NCBI GenBank assembly: GCA_009784725.1
Contig: WQXS01000002.1
Coordinates: 1-64,000, forward strand
Origin: Oscillospiraceae bacterium
GTDB lineage: Bacteria > Bacillota > Clostridia > Oscillospirales > Oscillospiraceae
DNA: 64,000 nt
Direction of reading: 5' to 3'
Shown: positions 1 to 9,876 of the stretch, piece by piece
How the letters are laid out: each line of letters starts with the position of its first letter
Position numbering within the stretch: the first letter of the stretch is position 1
The notes under the pieces: model-generated
Database searches by the model: none
The model's input: the letters and a program-made list of their open reading frames with translations, nothing else
Told to the model about the DNA's origin: nothing
Made by a program: the position numbers and the translations under genes

Positions 1-335
1 CTACAAGGCTAACCAACCCATCATAGAAAATGTATTAATTATAGAATAACACAGATAACAATATTTGGGGAGACGTTCATTTGACTATATGACAAACTTA
101 TTGCTTTGCGTCTTGCATTTTTTTTGACACAAATGTTCAAGGCCTTGGTTGGTGTACCCTAAATTCGTTTCATACAGCTTAATTGTTGCATTTCCAACGC
201 TGTATTTGTTCGCTTTTGCGGTTATTCCGTCACTTTTCCGCTTGGTTTTTTGCTATCTTTGTGGCAGTTTGCATTATCTTTGTCGCTCTTGCTTCTCGCT
301 TAACAATCAACCTATTCGTTTTACTGCGAGCACAG
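1..335. other. No gene recognised; downstream flank of the locus
   Basis: This 335-base stretch lies beyond the 3' end of the minus-strand modular gene that stops at 336. Two short plus-strand open frames run through it, but both extend into that gene, have no convincing ribosome binding site and show no recognisable domain. The 200-335 part is less AT-rich than the neighbouring coding sequence, so it may belong to a different genomic context. I saw no clear stem-loop terminator, tRNA or transposase remnant. Confidence 0.6.
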
Positions 336-2696
336 TTATTCACACGTTGCATACAACACAGTACCAACAATACCATTTCCATGATGCCTTATAAATAATT
401 TATACTCAGGTACCATTTCTTTTACCAGTTTCGGAATCCGCAAGTAATCCTCTGCTTGATGATATAAGCAAATTGCCAACCTTGGCTTGTCTCTTTTTAT
501 AACCTTTTCAGCGCCTAGTAAAGCACTGTATTCTGACCCTTCAATATCCATTTTTATGTATGTAACTTTATAATCTGAATGAAGCACATCATCCAGCTTC
601 TTTAGTTCTATTGTACGGGTATCAGCACAGGCAGTTACATCGCCAATTCCATCAAAGCCTGTTCCGGATATGTACGATGCACCCGGTCTATTTGGCAAAA
701 AATTGATTTCTGCTGTTTCATTTTTATCAGAAAGACCAATCTGAAACACTTCAACATCAACATCTTTAATGTTTTTTGCTTTGATTATAAGTTCATCACA
801 ACGTTCTTTTACCGGCTCAAAAGAGATTATCTTAGATATTCCGTCGCTCCCAAAAATGTTTAAAAACACATCAAGACTATCACCATCTGCTGCACCGACA
901 TCAACGATAACTTCGTTTTTATAGTTTTCTGAGTTAAATAGTTCAATAACGCTATATTCATGTCCTTCATATATAGATTCAAAGTGTGTTTTTCCATTTT
1001 TTGTGTATCTTATTATTCTAGAAAGAACAAATATTGATTTTTCATCAGCAAGGAGTCTATTTACTTCTTCTACGTTATCTTCATTTTGTTTAAAGTACTC
1101 CGCTCTGTACTTTATGAGTTTATCATCTACTACTACCTTATAAAATTTGGAATCCAATAAACCACTAAGTGTAAACCATTGCTTTTTTTCTTCGACAATA
1201 TCGATTTGAAGATAAAATACACCTTGTTTATCCGGTACATCTATTAAAATTGGAAAACCTTTTTTTTCAAAACAATAGAAACTTAATTTACATCTGTTGT
1301 TGTCCCAACGGTATACTGACATGTCTTCAGAATACCAATGATATGATAGATATATATTCTCCCAATCAAGCTTCATTTGTGCAAGTTTTGAATGACAGAA
1401 GTTCATGAATATTTCAATAATGAGCGAAAAACCTACATCCATACTTTCAGGAACTGAATATTGGAGCTCAATTACATTAACATGACTCTTTTTTTCAGAA
1501 ACATTCTGACTGTCTGAAGTTTTAAAAAGCGACTCAAACTCAACTCTCTGGAAAACTTCAAGATGACCGCCCTTTGTAGCGTTGATGATCTTACGCCCAT
1601 GTTTTTCGTAAACTTTTTTTGCTTTTTTATATGAAATCTCCATTCTGTCGACCATGGGATCATGCCATCTGTAACCTTTCCCAAAGTACTCAGGTGTAAA
1701 ATGATTAATATCATCTTCAGTTGATGTAATATTATAGCCATGAACTTCAGCTGATTTGGGAATAGTATAACTATGGTCAAAACCTATTAGGTAAACCTCG
1801 TTAAAACCAAAATAAAATGCCATTTGCATGCATAAGTAGGTAACTGTTCCGCCGGGCCAAAGATATTTTGTCGGGTGTTTCGAAAAATGAGGGAATTTTT
1901 TGTAACCATACACAGAAAAGTAATCAATAAAGTATGTTTTATCATGTTTTTTTATATACTTAGTATAGTCTCTCAGGAAAAATCTTGTCGATTGAGTAAC
2001 ATACTTTTCAATATCCTCATGTCTGTCTTCCATAACAAGATAATCTTCTACAAAATAGTATGTCGGTTGAAAACCCATTTTTTCAAATAGTAGAAAAATA
2101 CCATTGACTCCAAAAGTTATTTCGTCTCTAAGTAATGTAATATCAACGTTATTCAAAGATGGACCATTTCCAATGATAAAACAACGTTTACCTTTTCCAT
2201 AATTCTTCAAATTCTTTAATTGAGCTTTTTTTGTTATGTTGTAGTATAAGCCACGAAGGTTATAATCCAACTTTTGATCTATTATTTTTACTTTTTTTTT
2301 CAAAAAACTTTTGATATTTTTTTTAACATGTATTTTTATTGGAACAGTATTTATTAACTCAGATGCACAAAACCATTGAACCCCTTCTTCAACAATATCT
2401 AATTTAAAATAGAACACACCCGATTTTTCCGGTGGGGTTATATGTAGCAATGTTTTATATTCATTATCATGATTTTGTGTCTTTGTTATTGGTGATCTTT
2501 TGTTATCCCATCTATACACTTCCATATCCTTGGTATACCAGTGATATGAAATACTAACATCAGTATTTTTATCAATAATATCTCTGGCTAACGGGTTATT
2601 AATTGAAAACACCATGTCTACAATTACTAACTCCCAGGAACTCATATTCCTTGGAATTTTTGAGTTTTCGAAAATTATTTCAATAGAACTACTCAT
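336..2696 (-). CDS. Modular SYHW / DUF115 / SYHW / FkbM methyltransferase protein
   Basis: A 786-residue protein with four parts. Residues ~15-130 and ~410-540 are two copies of a beta-rich module (SYHW...WDN.R...GVFY...IVEE..QW). Between them, ~170-395, is a DUF115/MptE-like domain with GNGPSL near its start; this family includes the motility-associated factors (Maf) that transfer nonulosonic acids. The last ~220 residues are an FkbM-type SAM methyltransferase with VDVGAADGDS and the late KMDIEGSEYSAL block. The longer frame could begin at 2717, but AAGGAG sits five bases before the ATG at 2696, which fixes the start. It is the last gene of a three-gene unit. A bifunctional sugar transferase and O-methyltransferase is inferred; domain identity is good, substrate unknown. 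Confidence 0.8.
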   Translation of the reverse strand: MSSSIEIIFENSKIPRNMSSWELVIVDMVFSINNPLARDIIDKNTDVSISYHWYTKDMEVYRWDNKRSPITKTQNHDNEYKTLLHITPPEKSGVFYFKLDIVEEGVQWFCASELINTVPIKIHVKKNIKSFLKKKVKIIDQKLDYNLRGLYYNITKKAQLKNLKNYGKGKRCFIIGNGPSLNNVDITLLRDEITFGVNGIFLLFEKMGFQPTYYFVEDYLVMEDRHEDIEKYVTQSTRFFLRDYTKYIKKHDKTYFIDYFSVYGYKKFPHFSKHPTKYLWPGGTVTYLCMQMAFYFGFNEVYLIGFDHSYTIPKSAEVHGYNITSTEDDINHFTPEYFGKGYRWHDPMVDRMEISYKKAKKVYEKHGRKIINATKGGHLEVFQRVEFESLFKTSDSQNVSEKKSHVNVIELQYSVPESMDVGFSLIIEIFMNFCHSKLAQMKLDWENIYLSYHWYSEDMSVYRWDNNRCKLSFYCFEKKGFPILIDVPDKQGVFYLQIDIVEEKKQWFTLSGLLDSKFYKVVVDDKLIKYRAEYFKQNEDNVEEVNRLLADEKSIFVLSRIIRYTKNGKTHFESIYEGHEYSVIELFNSENYKNEVIVDVGAADGDSLDVFLNIFGSDGISKIISFEPVKERCDELIIKAKNIKDVDVEVFQIGLSDKNETAEINFLPNRPGASYISGTGFDGIGDVTACADTRTIELKKLDDVLHSDYKVTYIKMDIEGSEYSALLGAEKVIKRDKPRLAICLYHQAEDYLRIPKLVKEMVPEYKLFIRHHGNGIVGTVLYATCE

Positions 2697-2721
2697 TTTG
2701 GCTCCTTGTTTAAACATTTAA

Positions 2722-4773
2722 CTAATGTATTGAAGGTTGCACTTCAATCTCCGATATCGGTTTATAATTCAATCTACTCTCAGATCTTTTTAATACAACT
2801 CTGCTATCTTCAAAAAGATGTGAGCTTATTACTTTTTTATATTCCTCATGATACGGATTCCGGTTATTTGCCACATTAGCATCACATCCAGTTGCTGATA
2901 ACCCTTTATCTATTATCACTTGAAACCACACTCTGTCAACTCCAAGATCAAAACCCATTTTAATAAAGTCTTCCATTTCTCTAAAGTTATCTTTTTGAAC
3001 AACAAAAGATATGCAATAATGCACCAGTTCATTATTTTTTCGTAACTCCGAAATGAACTTTAAGTTACACAAAAGATTGTTCCAGTTCCCTTCCCGGATC
3101 TTATTATACGTATCTGCACATGCGGCGTCGATCGATACGTTTACTTGAATGGACTTATATTTGCCTTTGATCATTTCCCAGCCTTTTTCGTTAAAAAGCA
3201 TACCGTTTGTAGACAGGAGCAGATGTGCAGATGAGGGTGGATTACTGATCATATTTGCATAGGTGAAAAACGGATCTCCACTAGATGAAACATAGTACAC
3301 ATCTGTGATGTTCATAATTTCATTCATTACGATTTTTTCTATTTTTTCAATTCTGATACTATCCTTGGGAGTATTTTTCACAAACAAAGACTTTCTGCAA
3401 GTTGCACAAGCAAGGTTACAGACATTATCATACCCCGGTACAAACTCAAATAACCTGTTTACACTATGCTTCACTGTTTTGTATTCGTCAGGCAACTCCC
3501 TGTTATCCGCAACAGTACAACCTGTGCCTCCTCCAATATATGTGCAGACTCTGTTGCAAAGTGCATATGTCCCGTTAAGGGCTGATAAACGAAATACTCT
3601 CGAACACATTGAGTTCATTATGTCATTAAAATCAGCAGACAACAGGCTTCCATTAAATACATTTGAGACAGTCTGGCAACATGGTTTTGTATAGCCATGA
3701 CTGCCAACTCTAACACAATGGAATAATCTGGGACATACTCTGTCACATTCTGGTTCGGCTTTAATAACGCTTGTTAATATTTCTGACGCTATTCTTTTTC
3801 CGGTTTCCAGAACACCACTTTCCGGATTATAAATAACAAATTCTGTACCATAAACAAACCCCATTGATTGCAATAATGCCGTTTGCTCAAAATGATCATG
3901 TGCAGCGATAATAACCAGAATGTCATTTAATGATTCATCACAAATTACCTCCGGTTGCTTTACTGGTTTTCCAAGATACTCCTCTTTATAGAAGCTATAA
4001 TCACTATCAATAAAATATGAAACATCCATTAAAGGATGACTCGTTATAAGTTCTTCAGCACATATACCTGTTCCAAAAACTATAACCTTCCTATTCTTAT
4101 ATAATAGTTCATTATCAATCTTATCAATGTAATTAATAATATCTGAAGCATATATAAACTTTTTTCCGTAATCCATTCCTATAGCTTCAAGGTTCATCTG
4201 AAGTTTTTCACAATTGAAACTACAAAGTATGATTAATGATTCTTCAGAGTTAATATCAGGCAAAGCATCTTCATAAAAACATGCTGATATTGTAAGTTCA
4301 TAAAAGAACATTTCAAAATCTTTCACAAACTTTTTTTCACCATATAAGATTATATCTTTTCCTATTATTTTTCTGTAATCCTTCTCTCTTTTTTGATTAT
4401 ATTTTTCAACCTCTACTTTGCAAAGATTTGATTGCATTAATCCACTACCGCAAAACCATTGCACACCTTCTTCAACAATATCAATTTGTAAATAGAAAAC
4501 ACCTGATTGTTTCGGAATATTGATTGGTAATGAAGTTAAATAATCATCAGATATATCACGCTTTAGTTTAAACCTTTCATTATCCCATATAAAGACAGTT
4601 TTATCTTCATTATACCAATGGTATGATAGAAAAATATTTTCATTATCTTCAATCAATGATGCTATATCAGGGTTTTCCACTTTAACCAAAACATCAATTG
4701 CATAAGAAAGATTTGTCCTGACAATCTTGGGGATTTCAGATATAATTATACTATTGATCGTTTCTTTACTCAA
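2722..4773 (-). CDS. SYHW-module radical SAM/SPASM protein
   Basis: A 683-residue protein. Residues ~10-130 are the SYHW module; ~140-335 contain Rossmann-like segments (VIVFGTG, later VIIAAHDHFE) of the kind fused to many surface-sugar enzymes; ~345-430 is a cysteine-rich SPASM-like block (CPRLFHC, then PCCQ, ending CNRVC and TGC). A radical SAM core follows with its CX3CX2C cluster motif (CNLACATC) and a GDPFF segment. In most SPASM proteins the auxiliary-cluster domain follows the core, so this order is unusual. The start is TTG at 4773, eight bases after AGGAG that lies in the end of the upstream gene. A sugar or peptide modifying radical enzyme is inferred; the substrate cannot be read from sequence. 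Confidence 0.8.
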   Translation of the reverse strand: MSKETINSIIISEIPKIVRTNLSYAIDVLVKVENPDIASLIEDNENIFLSYHWYNEDKTVFIWDNERFKLKRDISDDYLTSLPINIPKQSGVFYLQIDIVEEGVQWFCGSGLMQSNLCKVEVEKYNQKREKDYRKIIGKDIILYGEKKFVKDFEMFFYELTISACFYEDALPDINSEESLIILCSFNCEKLQMNLEAIGMDYGKKFIYASDIINYIDKIDNELLYKNRKVIVFGTGICAEELITSHPLMDVSYFIDSDYSFYKEEYLGKPVKQPEVICDESLNDILVIIAAHDHFEQTALLQSMGFVYGTEFVIYNPESGVLETGKRIASEILTSVIKAEPECDRVCPRLFHCVRVGSHGYTKPCCQTVSNVFNGSLLSADFNDIMNSMCSRVFRLSALNGTYALCNRVCTYIGGGTGCTVADNRELPDEYKTVKHSVNRLFEFVPGYDNVCNLACATCRKSLFVKNTPKDSIRIEKIEKIVMNEIMNITDVYYVSSSGDPFFTYANMISNPPSSAHLLLSTNGMLFNEKGWEMIKGKYKSIQVNVSIDAACADTYNKIREGNWNNLLCNLKFISELRKNNELVHYCISFVVQKDNFREMEDFIKMGFDLGVDRVWFQVIIDKGLSATGCDANVANNRNPYHEEYKKVISSHLFEDSRVVLKRSESRLNYKPISEIEVQPSIH

Positions 4774-4776
4774 TTC

Positions 4777-7200
4777 TTATTCTCCTATTGTTTGATATTT
4801 ATAATCTTCATAAAGGATAAATTTATCACCATTAAATAACGGATTCATTGATTTGCTTACATATGCTATTTTTTCTCTTTCTTCTCGGGAAATTAGGTAA
4901 AAATTCATATTCTTAATATAGGCATCATTAATAATGCATGAATTTCCTAAAACAGTAATAGGTTCGTGAATATACCTAGGTAACTCAATGATGGAGGGTA
5001 GGTTACGGAATAATCTAACTTGACAATCAGAACCCCATGGTTCATTACAAAGATATTCACAATCATTTAAATACCATCTAACAGGTAATATATATGAAGC
5101 GACAGACTTATTTGAAATATAATTCTTAAGAAATGACTTCGTGATATTAGAGCTTAGAATTTCATCATCCTTAATATTTAGTATCCAATCTTTTGTACAA
5201 AAACGTAATATATCTTTTGAATATGCTTCATAACAATCCCTACCGTATATCTGAGTAACATTTGTTGCATATTTAGTTAATTCTTCAACTAAATTGGGAT
5301 TATTATTATCTAAAATTAATATAACTTCATCACTAATTTTATTAAGTGAAACTAGCAGATTAATTAAACGGGTTTTATCATTTCCTTTTGATATAATTAC
5401 TGATGACAGTTCAGAATTGGTTGATACTAAATCACATTCATCATATTGAATTTTAGTTATTTCATTATTTATTGCTTTTTCCTTATTCTTTTTTTCTGCT
5501 AAAGCAATAATTTCTCTTTGCTCATATTTATTCAATAACTGAACATTTTCATCATCAATAATCGCTTTGTTGACTTTTATTGGATATGTTTTAGCTTCCA
5601 CTAATTTGCTTTCGCTATACCACTGTCGTCCTTCATTTACGATATCCAATCTAATAAAGTATTCTCCTTCATCTTCCGGCGGTACAATTGGTAAATTTGA
5701 ATAGTATTTGTCTTTTTCACCAATTATTTTTCTAATACTTGCTCTGGCATTATCCCACCTATATATTGTCATATCTTTATTATACCAATGATATGATAAA
5801 AATATGTTTTCTTGTTTATTAATAAGACATTTAATATCAATATCACTAATGTATAGAAATACCTCGACATAAGAATAGTGGTTTTCTTTTGTTTTCATGC
5901 TTTTAAGCATATTACATTCAATAAAATTTTGTGCATAATGCTTTTTTGGAATTTTATCTGTTTGTGTATCATAAATCTGTAGAAAATAAAGATAACTCCG
6001 CCATCCACTATGCTCCGGACACAGCGATTCATAATACTCAACTTTATTTATTAAATCGTTATGTGAATGCATTGCCATATCCCAATGCTTAAGATGTACT
6101 CCATACATATCAGCTTGTTCACCAGCAACACCTAACCTTTCATGTACACGGGATGGTAGTTTTAAAATACCCGGAATATTTCGAAATAAACGCAATTGGC
6201 GGCAAGGATACCAATATGGAGTGACTATATATTCTCTTCTATTTATATATCCTCTAACAAAAATTAAATATGAAGAAATGGTTCTGTCAGAAATATACTG
6301 CTCCATTAATTCCTTTGTTATGTTTGGGCTAATATTTTCATCGTCATCAACTCTGAATATCCAGTCTTTTGTACAATATTTTATTACATCAAATGCATAT
6401 GCTTCATAACTACCCTTTCCCGGCAGTGAAACAACTGTAGTAACAAATTTAGATAATTTCTTGATTATTTTTTGATTACAATTATCTAAAATTAAAACTA
6501 CTTCATCACTAACTTCTGTAAGTGACTTAAGCAGTTTAATTAATAATCTTGGATGCTTAGCTCTGGATACAACAACTGAAGATAATTCATTCTTAACTGG
6601 CGGTAAGATTTCATCGTCATAAATAATTTCATCAGCTGTTTTATACGGTTTATCACATTTTTTACAAATAGATGGGCAGTTATCTAAATCTAGATTAATT
6701 CTATGAATTGCTTTTTTTATTTTTAAGAAATTATCAGACCTTAAAATATAACTTAAACGTTCTTTTTTTACATTTCCAATATCACAACTATTCATCCAGT
6801 CATTACGACATAATTTAACATTTCCATAGCAGTCAATTGGTAGTTCAATATCAAATAGTCTGCGACATCCAAAAGTGTTAATTTCTTCATTTTGATATAT
6901 GTCATTACTGCTGTTACTTATAGAGTTTTCATCATTTAATGAAGATCTTATTTCCATAAAACAATTCGAATATGATGATGTTTCTATAATTTTTGCGATA
7001 TTTTCTCTGGTAGTTAATGAATCAGTATAGCAACGTAATAATATATCTCCTTTAAAACCATTTTGAATAGCATCTTGAATTATACTTAGTATTTCATCAT
7101 TTGATAATAGACTTATATTTTTTTCAATGCGCTCTTCCATTGAAATATTTTCATTTCCAACTTCAATAGAGATAGCTTTTAGAGTTTTTAGAGTACTCAT
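4777..7200 (-). CDS. SPASM-like / GT2 / SYHW / GT2-like modular protein
   Basis: An 807-residue protein. Residues ~105-190 look like a SPASM domain (FGCRRLF, LCRNDW, then CPSICKKC) but there is no CX3CX2C radical SAM core. Residues ~205-420 form a family 2 glycosyltransferase-like domain with the acidic metal-binding cluster RVDDDE. A SYHW module lies at ~465-570, and a second GT2-like domain at ~605-790 has KDDE instead of DDDE, so it may be impaired or differ in metal binding. The first GT domain closely resembles the transferase at 20568-21683. First gene of the 7200-336 unit; the next gene begins four bases after its stop. A transferase that docks with the neighbouring radical SAM protein is a reasonable inference. 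Confidence 0.75.
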   Translation of the reverse strand: MSTLKTLKAISIEVGNENISMEERIEKNISLLSNDEILSIIQDAIQNGFKGDILLRCYTDSLTTRENIAKIIETSSYSNCFMEIRSSLNDENSISNSSNDIYQNEEINTFGCRRLFDIELPIDCYGNVKLCRNDWMNSCDIGNVKKERLSYILRSDNFLKIKKAIHRINLDLDNCPSICKKCDKPYKTADEIIYDDEILPPVKNELSSVVVSRAKHPRLLIKLLKSLTEVSDEVVLILDNCNQKIIKKLSKFVTTVVSLPGKGSYEAYAFDVIKYCTKDWIFRVDDDENISPNITKELMEQYISDRTISSYLIFVRGYINRREYIVTPYWYPCRQLRLFRNIPGILKLPSRVHERLGVAGEQADMYGVHLKHWDMAMHSHNDLINKVEYYESLCPEHSGWRSYLYFLQIYDTQTDKIPKKHYAQNFIECNMLKSMKTKENHYSYVEVFLYISDIDIKCLINKQENIFLSYHWYNKDMTIYRWDNARASIRKIIGEKDKYYSNLPIVPPEDEGEYFIRLDIVNEGRQWYSESKLVEAKTYPIKVNKAIIDDENVQLLNKYEQREIIALAEKKNKEKAINNEITKIQYDECDLVSTNSELSSVIISKGNDKTRLINLLVSLNKISDEVILILDNNNPNLVEELTKYATNVTQIYGRDCYEAYSKDILRFCTKDWILNIKDDEILSSNITKSFLKNYISNKSVASYILPVRWYLNDCEYLCNEPWGSDCQVRLFRNLPSIIELPRYIHEPITVLGNSCIINDAYIKNMNFYLISREEREKIAYVSKSMNPLFNGDKFILYEDYKYQTIGE

Positions 7201-7351
7201 TTAATTCTTCCCTGACTTATTATTCAATGCTTATTAATTTCAAAATTTATCTTAACATAAACAAATGAATTATACTATATTATTGTTGCCGGGATACAAA
7301 TAATCTTTTGCTCGGAATTACTTCGAAATTATTTTTTGCTTGAAAAATGAT

Positions 7352-7380
7352 TTGACAAAAATAATACGGTATAATATTAT
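7352..7380 (+). promoter_or_regulatory. Probable sigma-A promoter for the plus-strand operon
   Basis: TTGACA at 7352-7357 and TATTAT at 7375-7380 are separated by 17 bases, about 50 bases before the ATG at 7432. A TATAAT at 7370 is closer to consensus but leaves only 12 bases of spacer. This is the only clear plus-strand promoter before the operon and lies in the divergent gap between the two oppositely transcribed units. Confidence 0.6.
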
Positions 7381-7431
7381 TTGCTTGTATTTCTAGTGTT
7401 TGTACCTAATTTATAAAGAGGGTTTTTATAG

Positions 7432-9876
7432 ATGACTAATTATATTAACGAATCCAAAAAAGCAAAACAAGTATTAATTATCGGTTTTTTCGTTGGTATA
7501 GTCCTTTACTTTTTATACTATATAGCTAGCACAAAAGTATTATATGCGCTTCGATTTTCACATACTGTTGAACATATAACTAACTCTAGTGTGGTTAATC
7601 TCTTGTTAATATTTGCATCTATTTACTCTATTATATGGCTCTTTTTATTTATATATTATTGTGTTAAAAAAACTATATTCATTAAAAACAGGGGTATAAT
7701 ATTATCTGTTATTTTTGCTATTTTTGCTGTTACAATTTCAATAGTAAATATTATTTATGCGGGTCCTTCAGTTACATCATTCAATACAATCGTAGAAGAT
7801 GATTTTCTTTCAGAATACAGTTATAATAACATATTTATTAATCGTGAGAATATTACAATACGTAATAGATTAATAATGAACGTATACTCAGGTCTTTTTA
7901 ATGATAAATATGTAATAGTTGACGATCATGCTTACAACAGTAGTTTAAACATGCAGTACCTTTTAACTAATTCTCAAAATCATGGACTGCTTGAAACCAT
8001 GACTATCGGTTTTATTGTTAATCAATCACTGCATGAGCTTTCTAAGATTATACCACATCCACAGACACTTCAAATGCATTTCAGTGAACATCAAAGAAAT
8101 ATGTATTTTTACACGGGGCAAGCATGGATTGACGATAACTCAATTATGATATTACAAGATATTAACGGTAATGTTCACATAGTTCCTTATTCTCTTGCGC
8201 ATCATCTTACATTTTCTGAAATCACAACTGATGTTCTAGAACAAATGGGAGTATTTAGTGATACAAGCATGCTGTTTGTAGAACGCTTTTACCCGGATGA
8301 ATTTATTCAATTACATTACTTAAGCGAAAAAAACAACGTATCTACAGTAATTTTTATGCATGCTTTATTTTTAGTCTTACTATTTTCAATGGGACTTTTG
8401 ATTATATATCCTTTTACCCGTTCCTTACCACCCGGATTATATCCCATACTATCAATGCCTGTTGGAATTGCATATTATATCTTGTATGTATATGCTATTG
8501 GGTTATTAAATATACCTATTAACTTCTTCTCATGCATAATAACATCCTTTATATTACTGGTTGTTTATATAAACATATTTATGAAATATAAGAATAATGG
8601 TACCCAAAACTTAAAATTGCAAAAAAATATATTTACATTCGCTAACTTAATAACAACATTTATAGTATTATTTATTATTACTATAATATGTGTATTCCCC
8701 TCATGGTGGCATTCCAATGATTCTATAGCAAATATAGATATTGGAATTCAAATATACTACTCTCAAGGTTTTACTGGTTTCCTTGGTTTTTTCTCTTCTT
8801 TTTCCATTATCGGTCCGATTTTTCACGCAAGTGTTCTTATGTTCGGATTAGACTTCAGCTATACATACGTCTGGGTTATTTGTTGTTCCGGCATATTAGC
8901 TATGTTGTTTTTACTACACAACATATTAAAGCGATATAACCTTCCCACATGTATAATATATATAATTACAATAACCTCGTTTTTAATCGTTATAACAAAC
9001 CCATTAAATATTTTAAATATGGGATGGCTCCTAAATAACCTGCCTGTTGGTATATTTGGCGGTCTTGCTGCAATATTAATAGTAAATTACTTTATAACTC
9101 AAGAGAGAAAATTCTTGTTTATTTCGATTTTACCTTTTTTGATGTTTAGTGTTGCCCGGATAGAAGCACCGTTATTTGCATTACTCTTCTTAATTTCCAT
9201 AAAAAATCTATTCACTAACAGAAGAGATTACTTAATTTATGTCTTTTTGTTTTCTTGCATCTGTACAGCTCAATTTATATTTTATTTTCACTATATTGGA
9301 TTTGTAGACAGCCCATTCTGGACGCCTATAAGAGATGGACTCCAGTTAACACCAATCCTGTTCTATATTATATATTTAACATGCATGTACTTTTTGAAAC
9401 CAAAAAAACTTTTTAAATGGTTTGATAAACACTTAACAAAGATTACTATAATTGTTTTATTATTTGTAAATGTGATTCTATATATATTCAAAACTGATGA
9501 TTCTTTAAATAATATAATCGTTATTGGTTGGCATACTGTTTTTGGAGGTTATCACGGGGTGGTTTGGATATTCCTATTAGCTCTCGTTCCTTTAATTTTT
9601 TCAATATTTGATGATAGCAAAAGAACAATTCTATTATCCTTATCAAGTTATGTATTTTTGTTCTTTTTAATGCTCTTAATATTTGGTGGTGTCAGAATAG
9701 CTCCCTGGCGCAGCAGTATGGCAGATTCCGGAAACAGAATGATACTGCATATGCTATATATAGTACCAATTGTCTTTAGCATAACAGTTGCAAGTTTTGT
9801 TTCCCAATGTGGTATAAAAAAAAGCAAAATTATGAAAAATATTATATCAAAACAAAATTCTGGAAGTGATGATTAA
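7432..9876 (+). CDS. Large polytopic membrane protein, possible GT-C transferase or polymerase
   Basis: An 814-residue protein with hydrophobic helices at about 13-33, 53-75 and 85-108, an extracytoplasmic-looking loop of ~190 residues, then roughly ten more helices from ~305 to the C-terminus. I do not recognise a named family. The layout resembles polyprenyl-linked-sugar transferases or O-antigen polymerase-like proteins, and two other proteins in this window (35936-38002 and 46769-48835) have comparable size and topology. GAGG lies about ten bases before the ATG. It is the first gene of the plus-strand operon, and its stop directly abuts the ATG of the DPM1-like transferase, which could supply its lipid-linked donor. 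Confidence 0.6.
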   Translation: MTNYINESKKAKQVLIIGFFVGIVLYFLYYIASTKVLYALRFSHTVEHITNSSVVNLLLIFASIYSIIWLFLFIYYCVKKTIFIKNRGIILSVIFAIFAVTISIVNIIYAGPSVTSFNTIVEDDFLSEYSYNNIFINRENITIRNRLIMNVYSGLFNDKYVIVDDHAYNSSLNMQYLLTNSQNHGLLETMTIGFIVNQSLHELSKIIPHPQTLQMHFSEHQRNMYFYTGQAWIDDNSIMILQDINGNVHIVPYSLAHHLTFSEITTDVLEQMGVFSDTSMLFVERFYPDEFIQLHYLSEKNNVSTVIFMHALFLVLLFSMGLLIIYPFTRSLPPGLYPILSMPVGIAYYILYVYAIGLLNIPINFFSCIITSFILLVVYINIFMKYKNNGTQNLKLQKNIFTFANLITTFIVLFIITIICVFPSWWHSNDSIANIDIGIQIYYSQGFTGFLGFFSSFSIIGPIFHASVLMFGLDFSYTYVWVICCSGILAMLFLLHNILKRYNLPTCIIYIITITSFLIVITNPLNILNMGWLLNNLPVGIFGGLAAILIVNYFITQERKFLFISILPFLMFSVARIEAPLFALLFLISIKNLFTNRRDYLIYVFLFSCICTAQFIFYFHYIGFVDSPFWTPIRDGLQLTPILFYIIYLTCMYFLKPKKLFKWFDKHLTKITIIVLLFVNVILYIFKTDDSLNNIIVIGWHTVFGGYHGVVWIFLLALVPLIFSIFDDSKRTILLSLSSYVFLFFLMLLIFGGVRIAPWRSSMADSGNRMILHMLYIVPIVFSITVASFVSQCGIKKSKIMKNIISKQNSGSDD

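Noticed and set aside
149..398. Two short plus-strand open frames near the left edge
   Set aside because: They overlap each other and run into the minus-strand FkbM end; no ribosome binding site or recognisable domain.
7352..7375. TTGACA with TATAAT at 7370 as promoter
   Set aside because: The spacer is only 12 bases; TATTAT at 7375 with 17 bases is the better pair.
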